Source of the DNA: JALZUE01 sp051251725
GTDB lineage: Bacteria > Pseudomonadota > Gammaproteobacteria > Enterobacterales > Alteromonadaceae
DNA length: 64,000 nt
Direction of reading: 5' to 3'
Assembly: GCA_051251725.1 (NCBI GenBank)
Contig: JBPOFN010000024.1
Location: 1 to 64,000, forward strand
Shown here: piece after piece, positions 42,653 to 51,996 of the stretch
Layout: each line of letters begins with the position of its first letter
Position numbering within the stretch: position 1 is the stretch's first letter
Position numbers and translations under genes: made by a program
Notes under the pieces: generated by a model
What the model was told of the DNA's origin: nothing
The model's input: only the letters and a program-made list of their open reading frames with translations
The model's database searches: none

Positions 42653-45130
42653 TTAGAATGTTTGCCCGATGTTAAAACTAAAGAAACTAGTGTCGTCACT
42701 ATGCTCTTTTTTCAGTGCTTTTGCAAAGCTAAATATCATTGGTCCCATTGGCGACAACCACTGTACCGACATGCCTGCAGAACTTCTGTAACGACCAACA
42801 TCTGAATAGTTTTCAATTTGTGAAAACTGATCACTGTCTAAATCGCGATAATCGTCAATATTAAACTCTGTGTCCCAAACATTACCAACATCAACAAAAA
42901 GGCTGGTTCTTAATGAGGTCGAGAAGCTTTCATCTAAAAATGGGATTGGGAAGATTAATTCAACGCCACCTAACGCTTTGGCATTACCACCAACTGAGCG
43001 CTGTGAGACGGAAATAAGATCATGATCGGGCCCTAAGCAACAGGCAGCACTAGCACCATTTATTGCGCTAGGTGAACCTGGTAATCTAACTGGTGAGCGA
43101 TAAATTGCGCGCGGACCAACAATGTTAGTTTCAAAGCCACGTAAGGTATCACTACCACCAGCTCTAAAATTTTCCCAAAAAGGTAATAATTGATCATTGC
43201 CATTAAACTGACCATAACCATTACCATAACCGGCTTCAAAACGTGCTAATAAGCTCCAACGTTGGTCTCTTGAAAGTGGGAAGTACCACTTAGTATCTAA
43301 GTTTAATTTAAAATAATTTACGTCAGAATTAGGCGTTGTTACTTTAAAACCAATAGATTGCATTGAACCTGCCGTCGGGAATGTACCGCGGTTTAGTGTT
43401 GAACGAGAAATACCGGCGTTAAAATCAAAGCTATCGAACTCTAAGCCTGAATCAGGGTTTTCTAAATCAGAATATAAATCATAAAACTGTTGAATTTGCT
43501 CATAACTTTGCAGTTGGGTAATACCGTTATGTTTATAGCCAGTACCTAAACTGATGCGAACATATTCGTTAATCGGGAAGCCCCAAGTGAGTCCTAAGCC
43601 GTAAGTTTTATTATTGTATTGTACGAGGTTAGCATTACCGGCATCAAATTCTGAATAAAATAAGTTACCGCCAAGTGACACACCATCAATAGTAAAATAT
43701 GGGTCAGTATATGAGATATTGGCGCTACGTGAATAACTCACCGTATTAACACTAAAACCTAAGCGGTTACCTGTACCTAAAAAGTTATTTTGCTGAATAC
43801 CGGCATTTAAACTCATTTTAGTTGTTGAGCCATAACCAATACCCGCAGTAAATGAACCAGACGGCTGCTCTTTAACAGTAAAGTCGATATCAACTTTATC
43901 GTCTTCATCGCTAAGCTGATTAGTGTCAAATTCAACTGACTCTAAATAAGGTAATCGTTGTAAACGTGCTTTTGAAGCTTCTAATAAGCTATTAGATAAC
44001 CAAGCACCTTCCATTTGGCGCATCTCACGGCGTAATACTTCTTCAGAGGTAACATTGTTACCACTGATGTTGATTCTGCTTACGTAAATCCGCTTACCTG
44101 GGTCAACTGAAATAGAGAGTTTAACGGTATGGTCTTCATCATTAATATCAGGAATAGTCGTTACTTTAGGATAAGCATAACCGTAGCGGCCTAAAAACTT
44201 ACTGATTGATTCTTCAGTATATGTAACTAAGGCTCCATTATATAAAGTATCCGGACGGATCGGGTTAAGCGTACGAATGATAGGTTCAAAACCGGCCATA
44301 TCACCCACAAAGTCAATTTCACTTACTGTGTATTGCTCGCCTTCTGTAACATTTAAAGAGATATAGACCCCTTCTTTATTTGGTGTCATTGATACTTGAG
44401 TTGAGTCAACTTTATAACGTAAATAACCGCGGTCTAAATAATGACTTTTGATAGTCTCGGTATCACCTTGTAAGGTTTGTTTTTGATATCGGTCTTGCGC
44501 CATTATATCCCACCACGGCGAATCAAATTTCAATTCAATTTTGCTCAGTAATTCTTGATCAGTATAAACTTCATTACCAATAATATTGATTTGCTCAATC
44601 GCGGCAGCATCACCTTCATTAAAAACAAACTTTAAGCTCACTCTATTACGCGGTAGATAAGTGATCTCAGTTTTTACATTGGCATTATATTTACCAACCC
44701 CATGATAGAAATCTTCTAGGCCCATTTCTAAATTGGTTAAGATGGTCCTATCAAGCGTTTCACCGATACGAATATTATTCTCATCTAAACTGTCGTTTAG
44801 CTGATCATCTTTAATATCTTTGTTGCCATCAAACTCTATTTCGCTGATGGTTTCACGTTCTTTAATTTTGTAAATAATACGGTCGCCGTCACGGTAAACA
44901 ACAACATCATTAAAATGACCCGATTTAAATAAGCTCTTGATCGATTGAGAGATTCGAAAATCATTCAATTCATCACCAATATTAAACGGAATATGCGTTA
45001 ATGCTGCACCTAGCGCGACGCGCTGAAGCCCTTTAACTTGAATATCTTTAACAACAAATTCTGCATCGGCCGAAGCTAATGAACTAAAAATGCTGAAGAC
45101 TGCTACTAACGCTAATTTTTTTATTATCAT
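42653..45130 (-). CDS. bamA: Outer-membrane protein assembly factor BamA
   Basis: Central barrel of the machine that folds and inserts outer-membrane proteins. From the ATG at 45130 (a GTG at 45148 is also open) the protein has 825 residues: a signal peptide ending SLASA, five POTRA domains (starting FVVKDIQVKGLQRV; later ISEIEFDGNKDI, IEQINIIGNEVY, YTVSEIDFVGDM, IYVSRINISGNN) and a C-terminal Omp85 barrel with the lid-lock motif region (FRAGGSDTLRGF) and the terminal Phe of GQTF. An extra Cys pair lies in NGASAACCLGPDHD. The gene follows rseP. Confidence 0.96.
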   Translation of the reverse strand: MIIKKLALVAVFSIFSSLASADAEFVVKDIQVKGLQRVALGAALTHIPFNIGDELNDFRISQSIKSLFKSGHFNDVVVYRDGDRIIYKIKERETISEIEFDGNKDIKDDQLNDSLDENNIRIGETLDRTILTNLEMGLEDFYHGVGKYNANVKTEITYLPRNRVSLKFVFNEGDAAAIEQINIIGNEVYTDQELLSKIELKFDSPWWDIMAQDRYQKQTLQGDTETIKSHYLDRGYLRYKVDSTQVSMTPNKEGVYISLNVTEGEQYTVSEIDFVGDMAGFEPIIRTLNPIRPDTLYNGALVTYTEESISKFLGRYGYAYPKVTTIPDINDEDHTVKLSISVDPGKRIYVSRINISGNNVTSEEVLRREMRQMEGAWLSNSLLEASKARLQRLPYLESVEFDTNQLSDEDDKVDIDFTVKEQPSGSFTAGIGYGSTTKMSLNAGIQQNNFLGTGNRLGFSVNTVSYSRSANISYTDPYFTIDGVSLGGNLFYSEFDAGNANLVQYNNKTYGLGLTWGFPINEYVRISLGTGYKHNGITQLQSYEQIQQFYDLYSDLENPDSGLEFDSFDFNAGISRSTLNRGTFPTAGSMQSIGFKVTTPNSDVNYFKLNLDTKWYFPLSRDQRWSLLARFEAGYGNGYGQFNGNDQLLPFWENFRAGGSDTLRGFETNIVGPRAIYRSPVRLPGSPSAINGASAACCLGPDHDLISVSQRSVGGNAKALGGVELIFPIPFLDESFSTSLRTSLFVDVGNVWDTEFNIDDYRDLDSDQFSQIENYSDVGRYRSSAGMSVQWLSPMGPMIFSFAKALKKEHSDDTSFFSFNIGQTF

Positions 45131-45157
45131 AAAGTTAATCTTGATCACTTTTTATTA

Positions 45158-46513
45158 TTACAACCGGGAAATATCATTCAAAATAGCAAAAGCCATTAAA
45201 CTCAATAATGCTATTGCACCAAACTTAAAACCTATTTCTTGAAACTTCTCAGGAACCGGCTTTCCTGTTAAAAGCTCTATAAGGTAATAAAGTAAATGCC
45301 CGCCATCAAGTACTGGCAGCGGTAAAAGGTTAAATAAACCTAAATTAATGCTAAAAAAGGCAATAAAGCCTAAAAAATACACGAATCCTACCCCGGCACT
45401 GTTACCTGCACCTTGAGCAATTCCAATTGGACCGCTTAAATTTTTTGCTGAAATGTTACCTGTAATTAGTTTTCCAATCATTTCAAATGAGGAAACTGTG
45501 ACATTCCACGTTTTATTTAGACTTTTTTCAATGGATTCGAAAAATCCATATTTCAATTCAAATCGATGATTTTCTGGCCAAGCTTCTCTGGCAATGCCAA
45601 CACCTAACAAACCAATTTTCTGACCATTACGCTCGCTAACATCGAGTTTAACCATTAGCTCTTTTTCAGCGCCGTTTCTTTCGACCAACAAAACCACGTT
45701 CTGTTCGGGTAAACTTTGAATTTGTTTTGTAAAATCTTCGCAATATTGATTTTGTCGTTCGCCATTAAGCGAATGAATAATATCATCTGGCATCATACCC
45801 GCTAAATCAGCGGCGCTATTAGGCGAAACAGCACTAATTCGACAAGTGCCTTTCGGGTAAAATGGCGTAATCCCTAAACTGGTTAAAGCTGAGCCATCTT
45901 CGGGTTGATATTGCCACGCACTTAAATCTAACGTGCTTTTATGTTGGTATTGGCTATCAAAACTTTTGGTTTTAACATTTACCTGAGCATTGCCGATTTG
46001 TGTTACTAACGCCAAATTGACATCTTGCCAAGTAAAAACTGTTCGTCCAGCCACTTCAATAATTTGATGACCGCTTGGCAGTTGTGCTTGCTCAGCAATA
46101 GACGCTGGAATTATTTTGCCAATTACAGGTTTAACGGCAGGTGAGCCAATCAAAAAAGCAAAATAAAAAGCGACAAAAGCTAATAAGAAGTTAGCCATAG
46201 GACCGGCAGCAATAATCGCAATGCGTTGATAAACCGACTTACTATTAAAGGTTTTATCTTTATCTTCAGGCGCTACTTCATCAACACGCTCATCCAGCAT
46301 TTTGACATAACCGCCAAGTGGAATAGCTGCTAGAACAAATTCAGTGCCAAAGCGATCTTTTTTCTTCCACAATGGCTTACCAAAACCAATAGAGAAACGC
46401 TCAACTTTAACACCACACTTGCGGGCAACCCAAAAGTGTCCATATTCATGGAAAGTTACCAAAACCCCGATGGCAACAATAAAAGCTGAAATGTTCCAAA
46501 AAAATTCAAACAT
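45158..46513 (-). CDS. rseP: Site-2 protease RseP
   Basis: Intramembrane zinc metalloprotease that cuts RseA to release the envelope-stress sigma factor. The 451-residue protein has the zinc motif HEYGH (22-26) in the first membrane helix, the GFGKPLWKKKDRFGTEFVLA loop, two PDZ domains (about 115-300; one begins ISAVSPNSAADLAGMMPDDII) and the third ligand motif in NLLPLPVLDGGHLLYY. Length agrees with E. coli (450). It lies between dxr and bamA, tying stress response to outer-membrane assembly genes. Confidence 0.97.
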   Translation of the reverse strand: MFEFFWNISAFIVAIGVLVTFHEYGHFWVARKCGVKVERFSIGFGKPLWKKKDRFGTEFVLAAIPLGGYVKMLDERVDEVAPEDKDKTFNSKSVYQRIAIIAAGPMANFLLAFVAFYFAFLIGSPAVKPVIGKIIPASIAEQAQLPSGHQIIEVAGRTVFTWQDVNLALVTQIGNAQVNVKTKSFDSQYQHKSTLDLSAWQYQPEDGSALTSLGITPFYPKGTCRISAVSPNSAADLAGMMPDDIIHSLNGERQNQYCEDFTKQIQSLPEQNVVLLVERNGAEKELMVKLDVSERNGQKIGLLGVGIAREAWPENHRFELKYGFFESIEKSLNKTWNVTVSSFEMIGKLITGNISAKNLSGPIGIAQGAGNSAGVGFVYFLGFIAFFSINLGLFNLLPLPVLDGGHLLYYLIELLTGKPVPEKFQEIGFKFGAIALLSLMAFAILNDISRL

Positions 46514-46515
46514 GA

Positions 46516-47724
46516 TTAACTACTTAGTACTTCATTATCTAATAGCGAACGGGCGAAAGCTCTAACTTGCTGATCAAGTGAAATCACTTCATCAATATTT
46601 ACCACCTCAAATGAGACAAATTTCTCGACAGAAGTTTCATTTATTTTAAAGATGTCGGTAAATTTAATTTGATTGTTCAAAAAAGCTTCAACAGCAATTT
46701 CATTGGCGGCATTTAATGCCGTACATGCTGCTTGCCCTTGTTTACAGGCCTCGATAGCTAATTTTAAATTAGGGTATTTTTCAAAATCAGGTGCTTCAAA
46801 GTCTAAAGATGAGCTTTGAAAAAAATCGAACGGTTCAACCCCCGAATCAATTCTTTCGGGGTAAGCTAAAGCATGGGCAATGGGTGTTCGCATATCAGGA
46901 TTACCTAATTGCGCTAACACCGAGCCGTCATTATATTGCACCATCGAATGAATAACACTTTGCGGATGAATAACCACTTGAATGTCTTCTGCGGCTACGT
47001 TAAATAACCATTTGGCTTCGATAAACTCCAAGCCTTTGTTCATCATAGTGGCTGAATCAACTGAGATTTTTTGTCCCATATCCCAGTTAGGATGTGCACA
47101 AGCTTCTTCGGGTGTGACTTCACTTAAAGTTTCAGTTGCTCGGGTTCTAAACGGGCCACCAGAGCCAGTTAATAAAATTTTATTAATGCCCTTCGATTTG
47201 AGCTGACAAGCACCTGCTTTTAATTGTTCAGACTCAGGTAAACATTGGAAAATAGCATTATGTTCACTATCGATAGGCAGAAGAATTGCGCCAGAGTGTT
47301 TCATCGCTTCAATAAAAATAGCCCCAGAGGTTACTAACGCTTCTTTATTGGCTAATAACACCCGTTTTCCGGCTTTAACCGCTTCGTATGTGGGCACTAA
47401 ACCGCTCGCGCCAACAATGGCAGCCATCACAGTATCAACCGTTTTAGAAGTACTGAGTTCAGTAAGTGCCTGATGACCAAAAGCAACTTCAATCGTTATC
47501 GCGGCTTGCTTAAATTTTTCTTGTAACGTTTCAGCATGTGCTTTGGAAACAAGCACAACCTTGGCAGGTTTAAAGACTAAACACTGCTGGAATAGTTTAT
47601 CGACATTGGTATTAGCCGATAAGCTTTCTACCCGATATTTATCAGGATGACGAGCAATAACATCTAAGGTACTTTCACCAATAGAACCGGTTGAACCTAA
47701 AAGACAAATACTTTGAATGGTCAC
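46516..47724 (-). CDS. dxr: 1-deoxy-D-xylulose 5-phosphate reductoisomerase
   Basis: Second step of the MEP isoprenoid pathway, making 2-C-methyl-D-erythritol 4-phosphate with NADPH. The 402-residue protein has the NADPH site LLGSTGSIGESTLDV (8-22), LANKEALVTSG, the metal and substrate site LLPIDSEHNAIFQCL and TGSGGPFR, and HPNWDMGQKISVDSATMMNKG. Length is that of E. coli Dxr (398). It lies in the conserved uppS-cdsA-dxr-rseP run with 2-3 base spacers. Confidence 0.97.
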   Translation of the reverse strand: MTIQSICLLGSTGSIGESTLDVIARHPDKYRVESLSANTNVDKLFQQCLVFKPAKVVLVSKAHAETLQEKFKQAAITIEVAFGHQALTELSTSKTVDTVMAAIVGASGLVPTYEAVKAGKRVLLANKEALVTSGAIFIEAMKHSGAILLPIDSEHNAIFQCLPESEQLKAGACQLKSKGINKILLTGSGGPFRTRATETLSEVTPEEACAHPNWDMGQKISVDSATMMNKGLEFIEAKWLFNVAAEDIQVVIHPQSVIHSMVQYNDGSVLAQLGNPDMRTPIAHALAYPERIDSGVEPFDFFQSSSLDFEAPDFEKYPNLKLAIEACKQGQAACTALNAANEIAVEAFLNNQIKFTDIFKINETSVEKFVSFEVVNIDEVISLDQQVRAFARSLLDNEVLSS

Positions 47725-47727
47725 AAG

Positions 47728-48594
47728 TTACCAACCAAAATATAAGTAACACAAAGCAAAAATAGGTGCTGTTGCGGTTAAGCTGTCAATGCGATCTAAG
47801 ATGCCGCCATGACCTGGTAATATAGTGCCACTGTCTTTTACGCCCGCTTGGCGCTTAAACATACTTTCATTTAAGTCACCTAAAACTGAAATAGTGGTGA
47901 TCACAAAAGTAATCGCAATCGCGGTTAAATACTGCTGACTTTGCCATTCAATGATAAAACCTAAAATTGACACCATAATACAGGCGCAAATAGTACCACC
48001 GAGGAAACCTTCAATGGTTTTTCCTGGGCTCACATTCGGTAAAAGCTTTCTTTTGCCTAATGATTTACCAACAAAATAAGCGCCAACATCAGCACTCCAA
48101 ACCAGTAAAAATAAGAACATGATCAATTGTGCGCCGTGATAAGTGCTCTCGGCATATTCATGACTTCTTAACACCATAAATGCTAACCAAGTCGGCAACA
48201 GCGTTAACCAACCAAACACACCTCTGACCGAGCGATGGCTCGACCAAAAACGACTACAACGCGGATAGACATAAGTAAGAAAAGCAGAAAAACACCACCA
48301 AGCGACTGCAAGCCACAATATATATTCAACATTGTCACTTAACACACCGGTTTCTACCCAGAGCTCATTCGGTGGTAAAACCGTCCATAAGCCGGCAAGA
48401 ATGGCTATATTAGATAAGACAAAGGCACTTCTTCGGCCAATTGAGTTAAATCCCATTAATGGGCCCCATTCCCATGCACCGATTGCGATAAGAATAACTA
48501 ACATCAGGGCAAAATAACTTAACGGCAAATAAAATATTGCAAAAATAGTTGCCGGCGCTAGTACTAAGGCGGTTAACACTCTTTTAATTAACAA
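47728..48594 (-). CDS. cdsA: Phosphatidate cytidylyltransferase
   Basis: Makes CDP-diacylglycerol from phosphatidate and CTP in the inner membrane, the branch point of phospholipid synthesis. The 288-residue protein has about eight membrane helices, the DVGAYFVGKSLGKRKLLPNVSPGKTIEG stretch (split here for length: DVGAYFVGK and LPNVSPGKTIEGFLGG) and the C-terminal signature SMFKRQAGVKDSG... LPGHGGILDRIDSL. Normal length and position, upstream of dxr by 3 bases. Confidence 0.96.
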   Translation of the reverse strand: MLIKRVLTALVLAPATIFAIFYLPLSYFALMLVILIAIGAWEWGPLMGFNSIGRRSAFVLSNIAILAGLWTVLPPNELWVETGVLSDNVEYILWLAVAWWCFSAFLTYVYPRCSRFWSSHRSVRGVFGWLTLLPTWLAFMVLRSHEYAESTYHGAQLIMFLFLLVWSADVGAYFVGKSLGKRKLLPNVSPGKTIEGFLGGTICACIMVSILGFIIEWQSQQYLTAIAITFVITTISVLGDLNESMFKRQAGVKDSGTILPGHGGILDRIDSLTATAPIFALCYLYFGW

Positions 48595-48617
48595 AAGTAA
48601 TCCTTTTATAAACTTTT

Positions 48618-49394
48618 TTAGTTATTATTATTTTCTTTGACTTGTTCACCTGTTTTACCAAACCGACGTTCACGTTGTTTAAACGTTGCCATTGCTTTAA
48701 TAAATTGTGCTTCATTAAAGTCTGGCCATAATATATCGGTAAAATAAAACTCGGCATAAGCCGCTTGCCATAATAAGAAATTACTAATTCGAAAATCCCC
48801 CCCGGTACGAATTAATAAATCTAGCTCTGGCAAACCATACAAACTAGTTTCTTGATCTAGTGTGGTTTCATTAATATCATCTATGGCTAAGTCATTAGCT
48901 AACACTTTTATTGCTAACTTTTTAGCCGCATCAGCAATATCCCAACGACCGCCGTAATTAGCCGCAACCGATAACACTAAACCTTTATTGTCTTTGGTTA
49001 ACGCTTCAGCATTACTAATTTTGACCTGTAATTTATCAGAAAAACGACTAACATCGCCAATTACTTGAAAACGAATATTATTTTTATGTAAACGCTTAAC
49101 TTCACGCGTTAAGACAAACATAAATAAATCCATTAAGACACTGACTTCTTTTTCAGGTCGACGCCAATTTTCACTGCTAAAAGCAAATAATGTCAGGGCT
49201 TTAACCCCTTTTTCTCGCGCAACTTTTACAGCGTTACGAACGGATTCAACACCTTCTTTATGACCGACAACCCGTGTTTTACCACGTTGTTGCGCCCAGC
49301 GTCCATTACCATCCATAATAATCGCGACGTGTTGAGGAATAGCTATATTTTGTTGCTCTTCATTAATAGCTAAATGGTCATTTTTTTCTGTCAT
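48618..49394 (-). CDS. uppS: Undecaprenyl diphosphate synthase
   Basis: Cis-prenyltransferase that makes the C55 lipid carrier for cell-wall and polysaccharide synthesis. The ATG at 49394 gives 258 residues; a TTG-initiated frame from 49427 lies within the frr terminator region and is unlikely. Motifs: HVAIIMDGNGRWAQQRG (catalytic Asp), GHKEGVESVRNAV, FAFSSENWRRP, and the C-terminal LLIRTGGDFRISNFLLWQAAYAE. Typical length is about 250. It follows frr after a hairpin. Confidence 0.96.
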   Translation of the reverse strand: MTEKNDHLAINEEQQNIAIPQHVAIIMDGNGRWAQQRGKTRVVGHKEGVESVRNAVKVAREKGVKALTLFAFSSENWRRPEKEVSVLMDLFMFVLTREVKRLHKNNIRFQVIGDVSRFSDKLQVKISNAEALTKDNKGLVLSVAANYGGRWDIADAAKKLAIKVLANDLAIDDINETTLDQETSLYGLPELDLLIRTGGDFRISNFLLWQAAYAEFYFTDILWPDFNEAQFIKAMATFKQRERRFGKTGEQVKENNNN

Positions 49395-49425
49395 AACGCT
49401 TATATTACCAGCAGATATAATACAC

Positions 49426-49458
49426 AAAAACGCCGCAAAATTTATTTACGGCGTTTTT
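49426..49458 (-). terminator. Hairpin between frr and uppS
   Basis: Arms AAAAACGCCG / CGGCGTTTTT with a 13-base loop, 18 bases after the frr stop; U5 follows on the minus strand. It probably ends part of the frr transcript, with uppS on read-through or a local promoter. Confidence 0.7.
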
Positions 49459-49475
49459 TTAATGAAAGTGGAAAA

Positions 49476-50033
49476 TTAAATTTCCATTAACTCTTTTTCT
49501 TTTTCGGCAAGAATTGCGTCAACTTGTTTAACAAATACATCAGTAATTTGTTGTACTTCGTCTTCAGCTTGATGCATTTCATCATCGCTGATGTCTTTAT
49601 CTTTGTTTAAGTTTTTAAGATCAGAATTAGCATCTCGGCGGATATTACGAATCGCCACTTTGCTGTTTTCAGATTCACCACGTACCACTTTCACTAAATC
49701 TTTACGACGTTCTTCTGTTAGTGGCGGTAATGGAATACGAATTAACGTACCTTGCGAAGAAGGGTTTAAACCTAAATCTGATGAAAGAATCGCTTTTTCA
49801 ACAGCGCCAATCATGCCCTTGTCGAAAACAGTAACCGCTAACGTTCTAGCATCTGGTACCGAAACATTACCCACTTGGTTTAATGGTGTATCCATACCAT
49901 AATAAGCGACAGTAATGTTGTCTAATAAAGAAGGATGGGCACGCCCTGTTCTTACTTTATTTAAATTTGTTCTTAATGATTCAATACTTTTGCCCATACG
50001 TTCTTGGGCGCTTTCTTTAATTTCGTTTATCAC
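49476..50033 (-). CDS. frr: Ribosome recycling factor
   Basis: Splits post-termination ribosomes together with EF-G. The 185-residue protein is the standard RRF: N-terminal SAQERMGKSIESLRTNLNKV, RTGRAHPSLLDNI, YGMDTPLNQVGNVSVPDARTL, the NPSSQGTLIRIPLPPLTEERRK core and a long C-terminal helix. Length identical to E. coli RRF (185). It follows pyrH by 46 bases. Confidence 0.98.
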   Translation of the reverse strand: MINEIKESAQERMGKSIESLRTNLNKVRTGRAHPSLLDNITVAYYGMDTPLNQVGNVSVPDARTLAVTVFDKGMIGAVEKAILSSDLGLNPSSQGTLIRIPLPPLTEERRKDLVKVVRGESENSKVAIRNIRRDANSDLKNLNKDKDISDDEMHQAEDEVQQITDVFVKQVDAILAEKEKELMEI

Positions 50034-50079
50034 GACTCAATTCCTTACACGTTAAATTTATTAAGAAAATTTACTTACC

Positions 50080-50826
50080 TTAGAGTTTGGCAAGATTTTC
50101 TTCGTGGTCTATTGTTGTACCTTCACTGTTACCCATGATAACTGATTTTAAAGCACCTGGTTTATTCATATTAAAAACTCGGATCGGCATATTGTGATCA
50201 CGAGCTAGAGTAAAGGCGGCTAAGTCCATTACTTTTAGTTCTTTTTCAAGCACATCTTGATAGGTTAAATGACTATATAATTCAGCTTCTGGATTTTTAA
50301 CCGGATCCGCTGAATAAATACCATCAACTTTTGTTGCTTTTAAAACAACATCTGCTTGAATTTCAATACCGCGTAAACAGGCAGCAGAATCAGTAGTAAA
50401 AAATGGGTTACCTGTGCCAGCACTGAAAATTACTACTCGGCCAGACTTTAATAAACTGATAGCTTCAGCCCAGTTATAAGTATCACTTACACCCGCTAAA
50501 TCAATTGCCGACATTAAACGAGCATTTACAAAGGCACGGTGTAATGCATCACGCATTGCCAAGCCATTCATCACAGTTGCTAACATTCCCATTTGGTCGC
50601 CAACAACGCGATTCATGCCAGCTTCAGCTAAACCAGCGCCACGGAATAAATTCCCACCACCAATCACTAAGCCTACTTGGATGCCCATTTCCACCAATTC
50701 TTTGATTTCTTGTGCCATGCGATCTAACACTTTCGGGTCGATACCAAAACTTTCTTCACCCATCAGGGCTTCGCCACTAAGTTTAAGAAGAATGCGACGA
50801 TATGTAGGTTTAAGGTTGGTGCTCAT
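50080..50826 (-). CDS. pyrH: UMP kinase
   Basis: Phosphorylates UMP to UDP, feeding pyrimidine and UDP-sugar synthesis; hexameric, feedback-regulated. The 248-residue protein has RILLKLSGEALMG near 11-23, VIGGGNLFRGAGLAEAGMNRVVGDQMGMLATV (core GGGNLFRG), FSAGTGNPFFTTDSAA and KATKVDGIYSADP. Length agrees with E. coli (241). It is preceded by a terminator-like leader hairpin (separate entry) and lies between tsf and frr. Confidence 0.98.
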   Translation of the reverse strand: MSTNLKPTYRRILLKLSGEALMGEESFGIDPKVLDRMAQEIKELVEMGIQVGLVIGGGNLFRGAGLAEAGMNRVVGDQMGMLATVMNGLAMRDALHRAFVNARLMSAIDLAGVSDTYNWAEAISLLKSGRVVIFSAGTGNPFFTTDSAACLRGIEIQADVVLKATKVDGIYSADPVKNPEAELYSHLTYQDVLEKELKVMDLAAFTLARDHNMPIRVFNMNKPGALKSVIMGNSEGTTIDHEENLAKL

Positions 50827-50846
50827 AAAAACAATCCTGTAGATGA

Positions 50847-50882
50847 AAAATAGCCGAGACCAAATTTGGCCGCGGCTATTTT
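50847..50882 (-). promoter_or_regulatory. Terminator-like hairpin in the pyrH leader
   Basis: Arms AAAATAGCC / GGCTATTTT enclose an 18-base GC-rich segment, with U5 following on the minus-strand RNA, only about 20 bases upstream of the pyrH start. Since tsf already has its own terminator at 51001-51033, this second structure may be an attenuator or block ribosome access to pyrH (inference). Confidence 0.5.
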
Positions 50883-51000
50883 AATACGTTTAGCCGCTTC
50901 ACGAAAGCTTAAACTGAAAAAAGTCGTTTTTTATCTTTTTTGTTTAAAAATCAGCCATCAATGAACACACGTTATTATTGCAGTTATTTTATGCCGGCAA

Positions 51001-51033
51001 AAAAAAACGCTTCTAAAGTAGAAGCGTTTTTTT
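51001..51033 (-). terminator. Terminator of rpsB-tsf
   Basis: A perfect stem of seven A plus CGCTTCTA against TAGAAGCG plus seven T around AAG, 17 bases after the tsf stop. Confidence 0.92.
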
Positions 51034-51049
51034 AAAATAATTTAAATTT

Positions 51050-51898
51050 TTATGCTTTAGCAGCAGCTAATTGAGCTTCTACTTCAGCAGCAAAATTTTC
51101 TTCTTTCTTCTCGATACCTTCACCAACTTCTAAACGTACGAAGCTAGCTACAGTTAAGCCTTTCTCTTTTAAGATTTCAGCAACTGTTTTCTTAGGTTCC
51201 ATAATGAAAGCTTGACCTGTTAAAGAAACTTCACCAGTGAATTTCTTCATACGGCCAGTCACCATTTTTTCAGCGATTTCTTGAGGCTTGCCTTCATTCA
51301 TCGCGATTTCAATTTGGATAGACTTTTCTTTTTCAACAACGTCAGCAGGAACATCAGCAGGAGTTACATACTCAGGCTTGCTAGCTGCAACGTGCATAGC
51401 AATATGCTTAAGAGCTTCAGCATCACCTTCACCAGCAACAACAACACCGATAGAACCACCGTGACTGTATGAAGCTAAAGCCGTACCTTCAACATATTCA
51501 ACACGACGTACATTGATGTTTTCACCAATTTTTGTCACTAACGCAATACGCTTTTCTTCGAATTGAGCTTGTAAGTCAGCAATTCCAACTTTTGCAGCAA
51601 CTGCAGCTTCAGCAACTTCATTAGCAAATGCTAAAAAGTTATTATCTTTCGCTACGAAATCAGTTTGACAGTTCACTTCAACTAACGCGGCAACAGTACC
51701 TGCAGTTTTAATGATAATCGCGCCTTCAGCAGCAATGTTACCAGCTTTTTTAGCTGCTTTTGCTTGGCCTGATTTACGCATATTTTCAATTGCTAACTCG
51801 ATATCACCGTCAGTTTCTTGTAATGCTTTTTTACAATCCATCATGCCCGCGCCAGTGCGGTCACGAAGTTCTTTAACTTGCTTAGCAGAAATTGCCAT
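51050..51898 (-). CDS. tsf: Elongation factor Ts
   Basis: Guanine nucleotide exchange factor for EF-Tu. The 282-residue protein has the N-terminal UBA-like AKQVKELRDRTGAGMMDCKKAL, the exchange motif CQTDFVAKDNNF, two core subdomains and a C-terminal module (FIMEPKKTVAEILKEKG). Length agrees with E. coli (283). It follows rpsB with a 98-base spacer that contains a strong hairpin. Confidence 0.98.
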   Translation of the reverse strand: MAISAKQVKELRDRTGAGMMDCKKALQETDGDIELAIENMRKSGQAKAAKKAGNIAAEGAIIIKTAGTVAALVEVNCQTDFVAKDNNFLAFANEVAEAAVAAKVGIADLQAQFEEKRIALVTKIGENINVRRVEYVEGTALASYSHGGSIGVVVAGEGDAEALKHIAMHVAASKPEYVTPADVPADVVEKEKSIQIEIAMNEGKPQEIAEKMVTGRMKKFTGEVSLTGQAFIMEPKKTVAEILKEKGLTVASFVRLEVGEGIEKKEENFAAEVEAQLAAAKA

Positions 51899-51935
51899 CA
51901 GTTAATTCCTCAAATTTTTAGACAAAATTAAACAA

Positions 51936-51970
51936 GCTTGGCACTTTTCAATCAATGAAAAACACCAAGC
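51936..51970 (-). promoter_or_regulatory. Attenuator-like hairpin between rpsB and tsf
   Basis: On the minus strand GCTTGGTGTTTTTCA pairs with TGAAAAGTGCCAAGC (one mismatch) around TTGAT, followed by a U-rich run. A partial terminator here would set the S2 to EF-Ts ratio, as suggested for the E. coli rpsB-tsf spacer. Confidence 0.65.
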
Positions 51971-51996
51971 CAATATTATTTAGAGCTAAGTATTAA

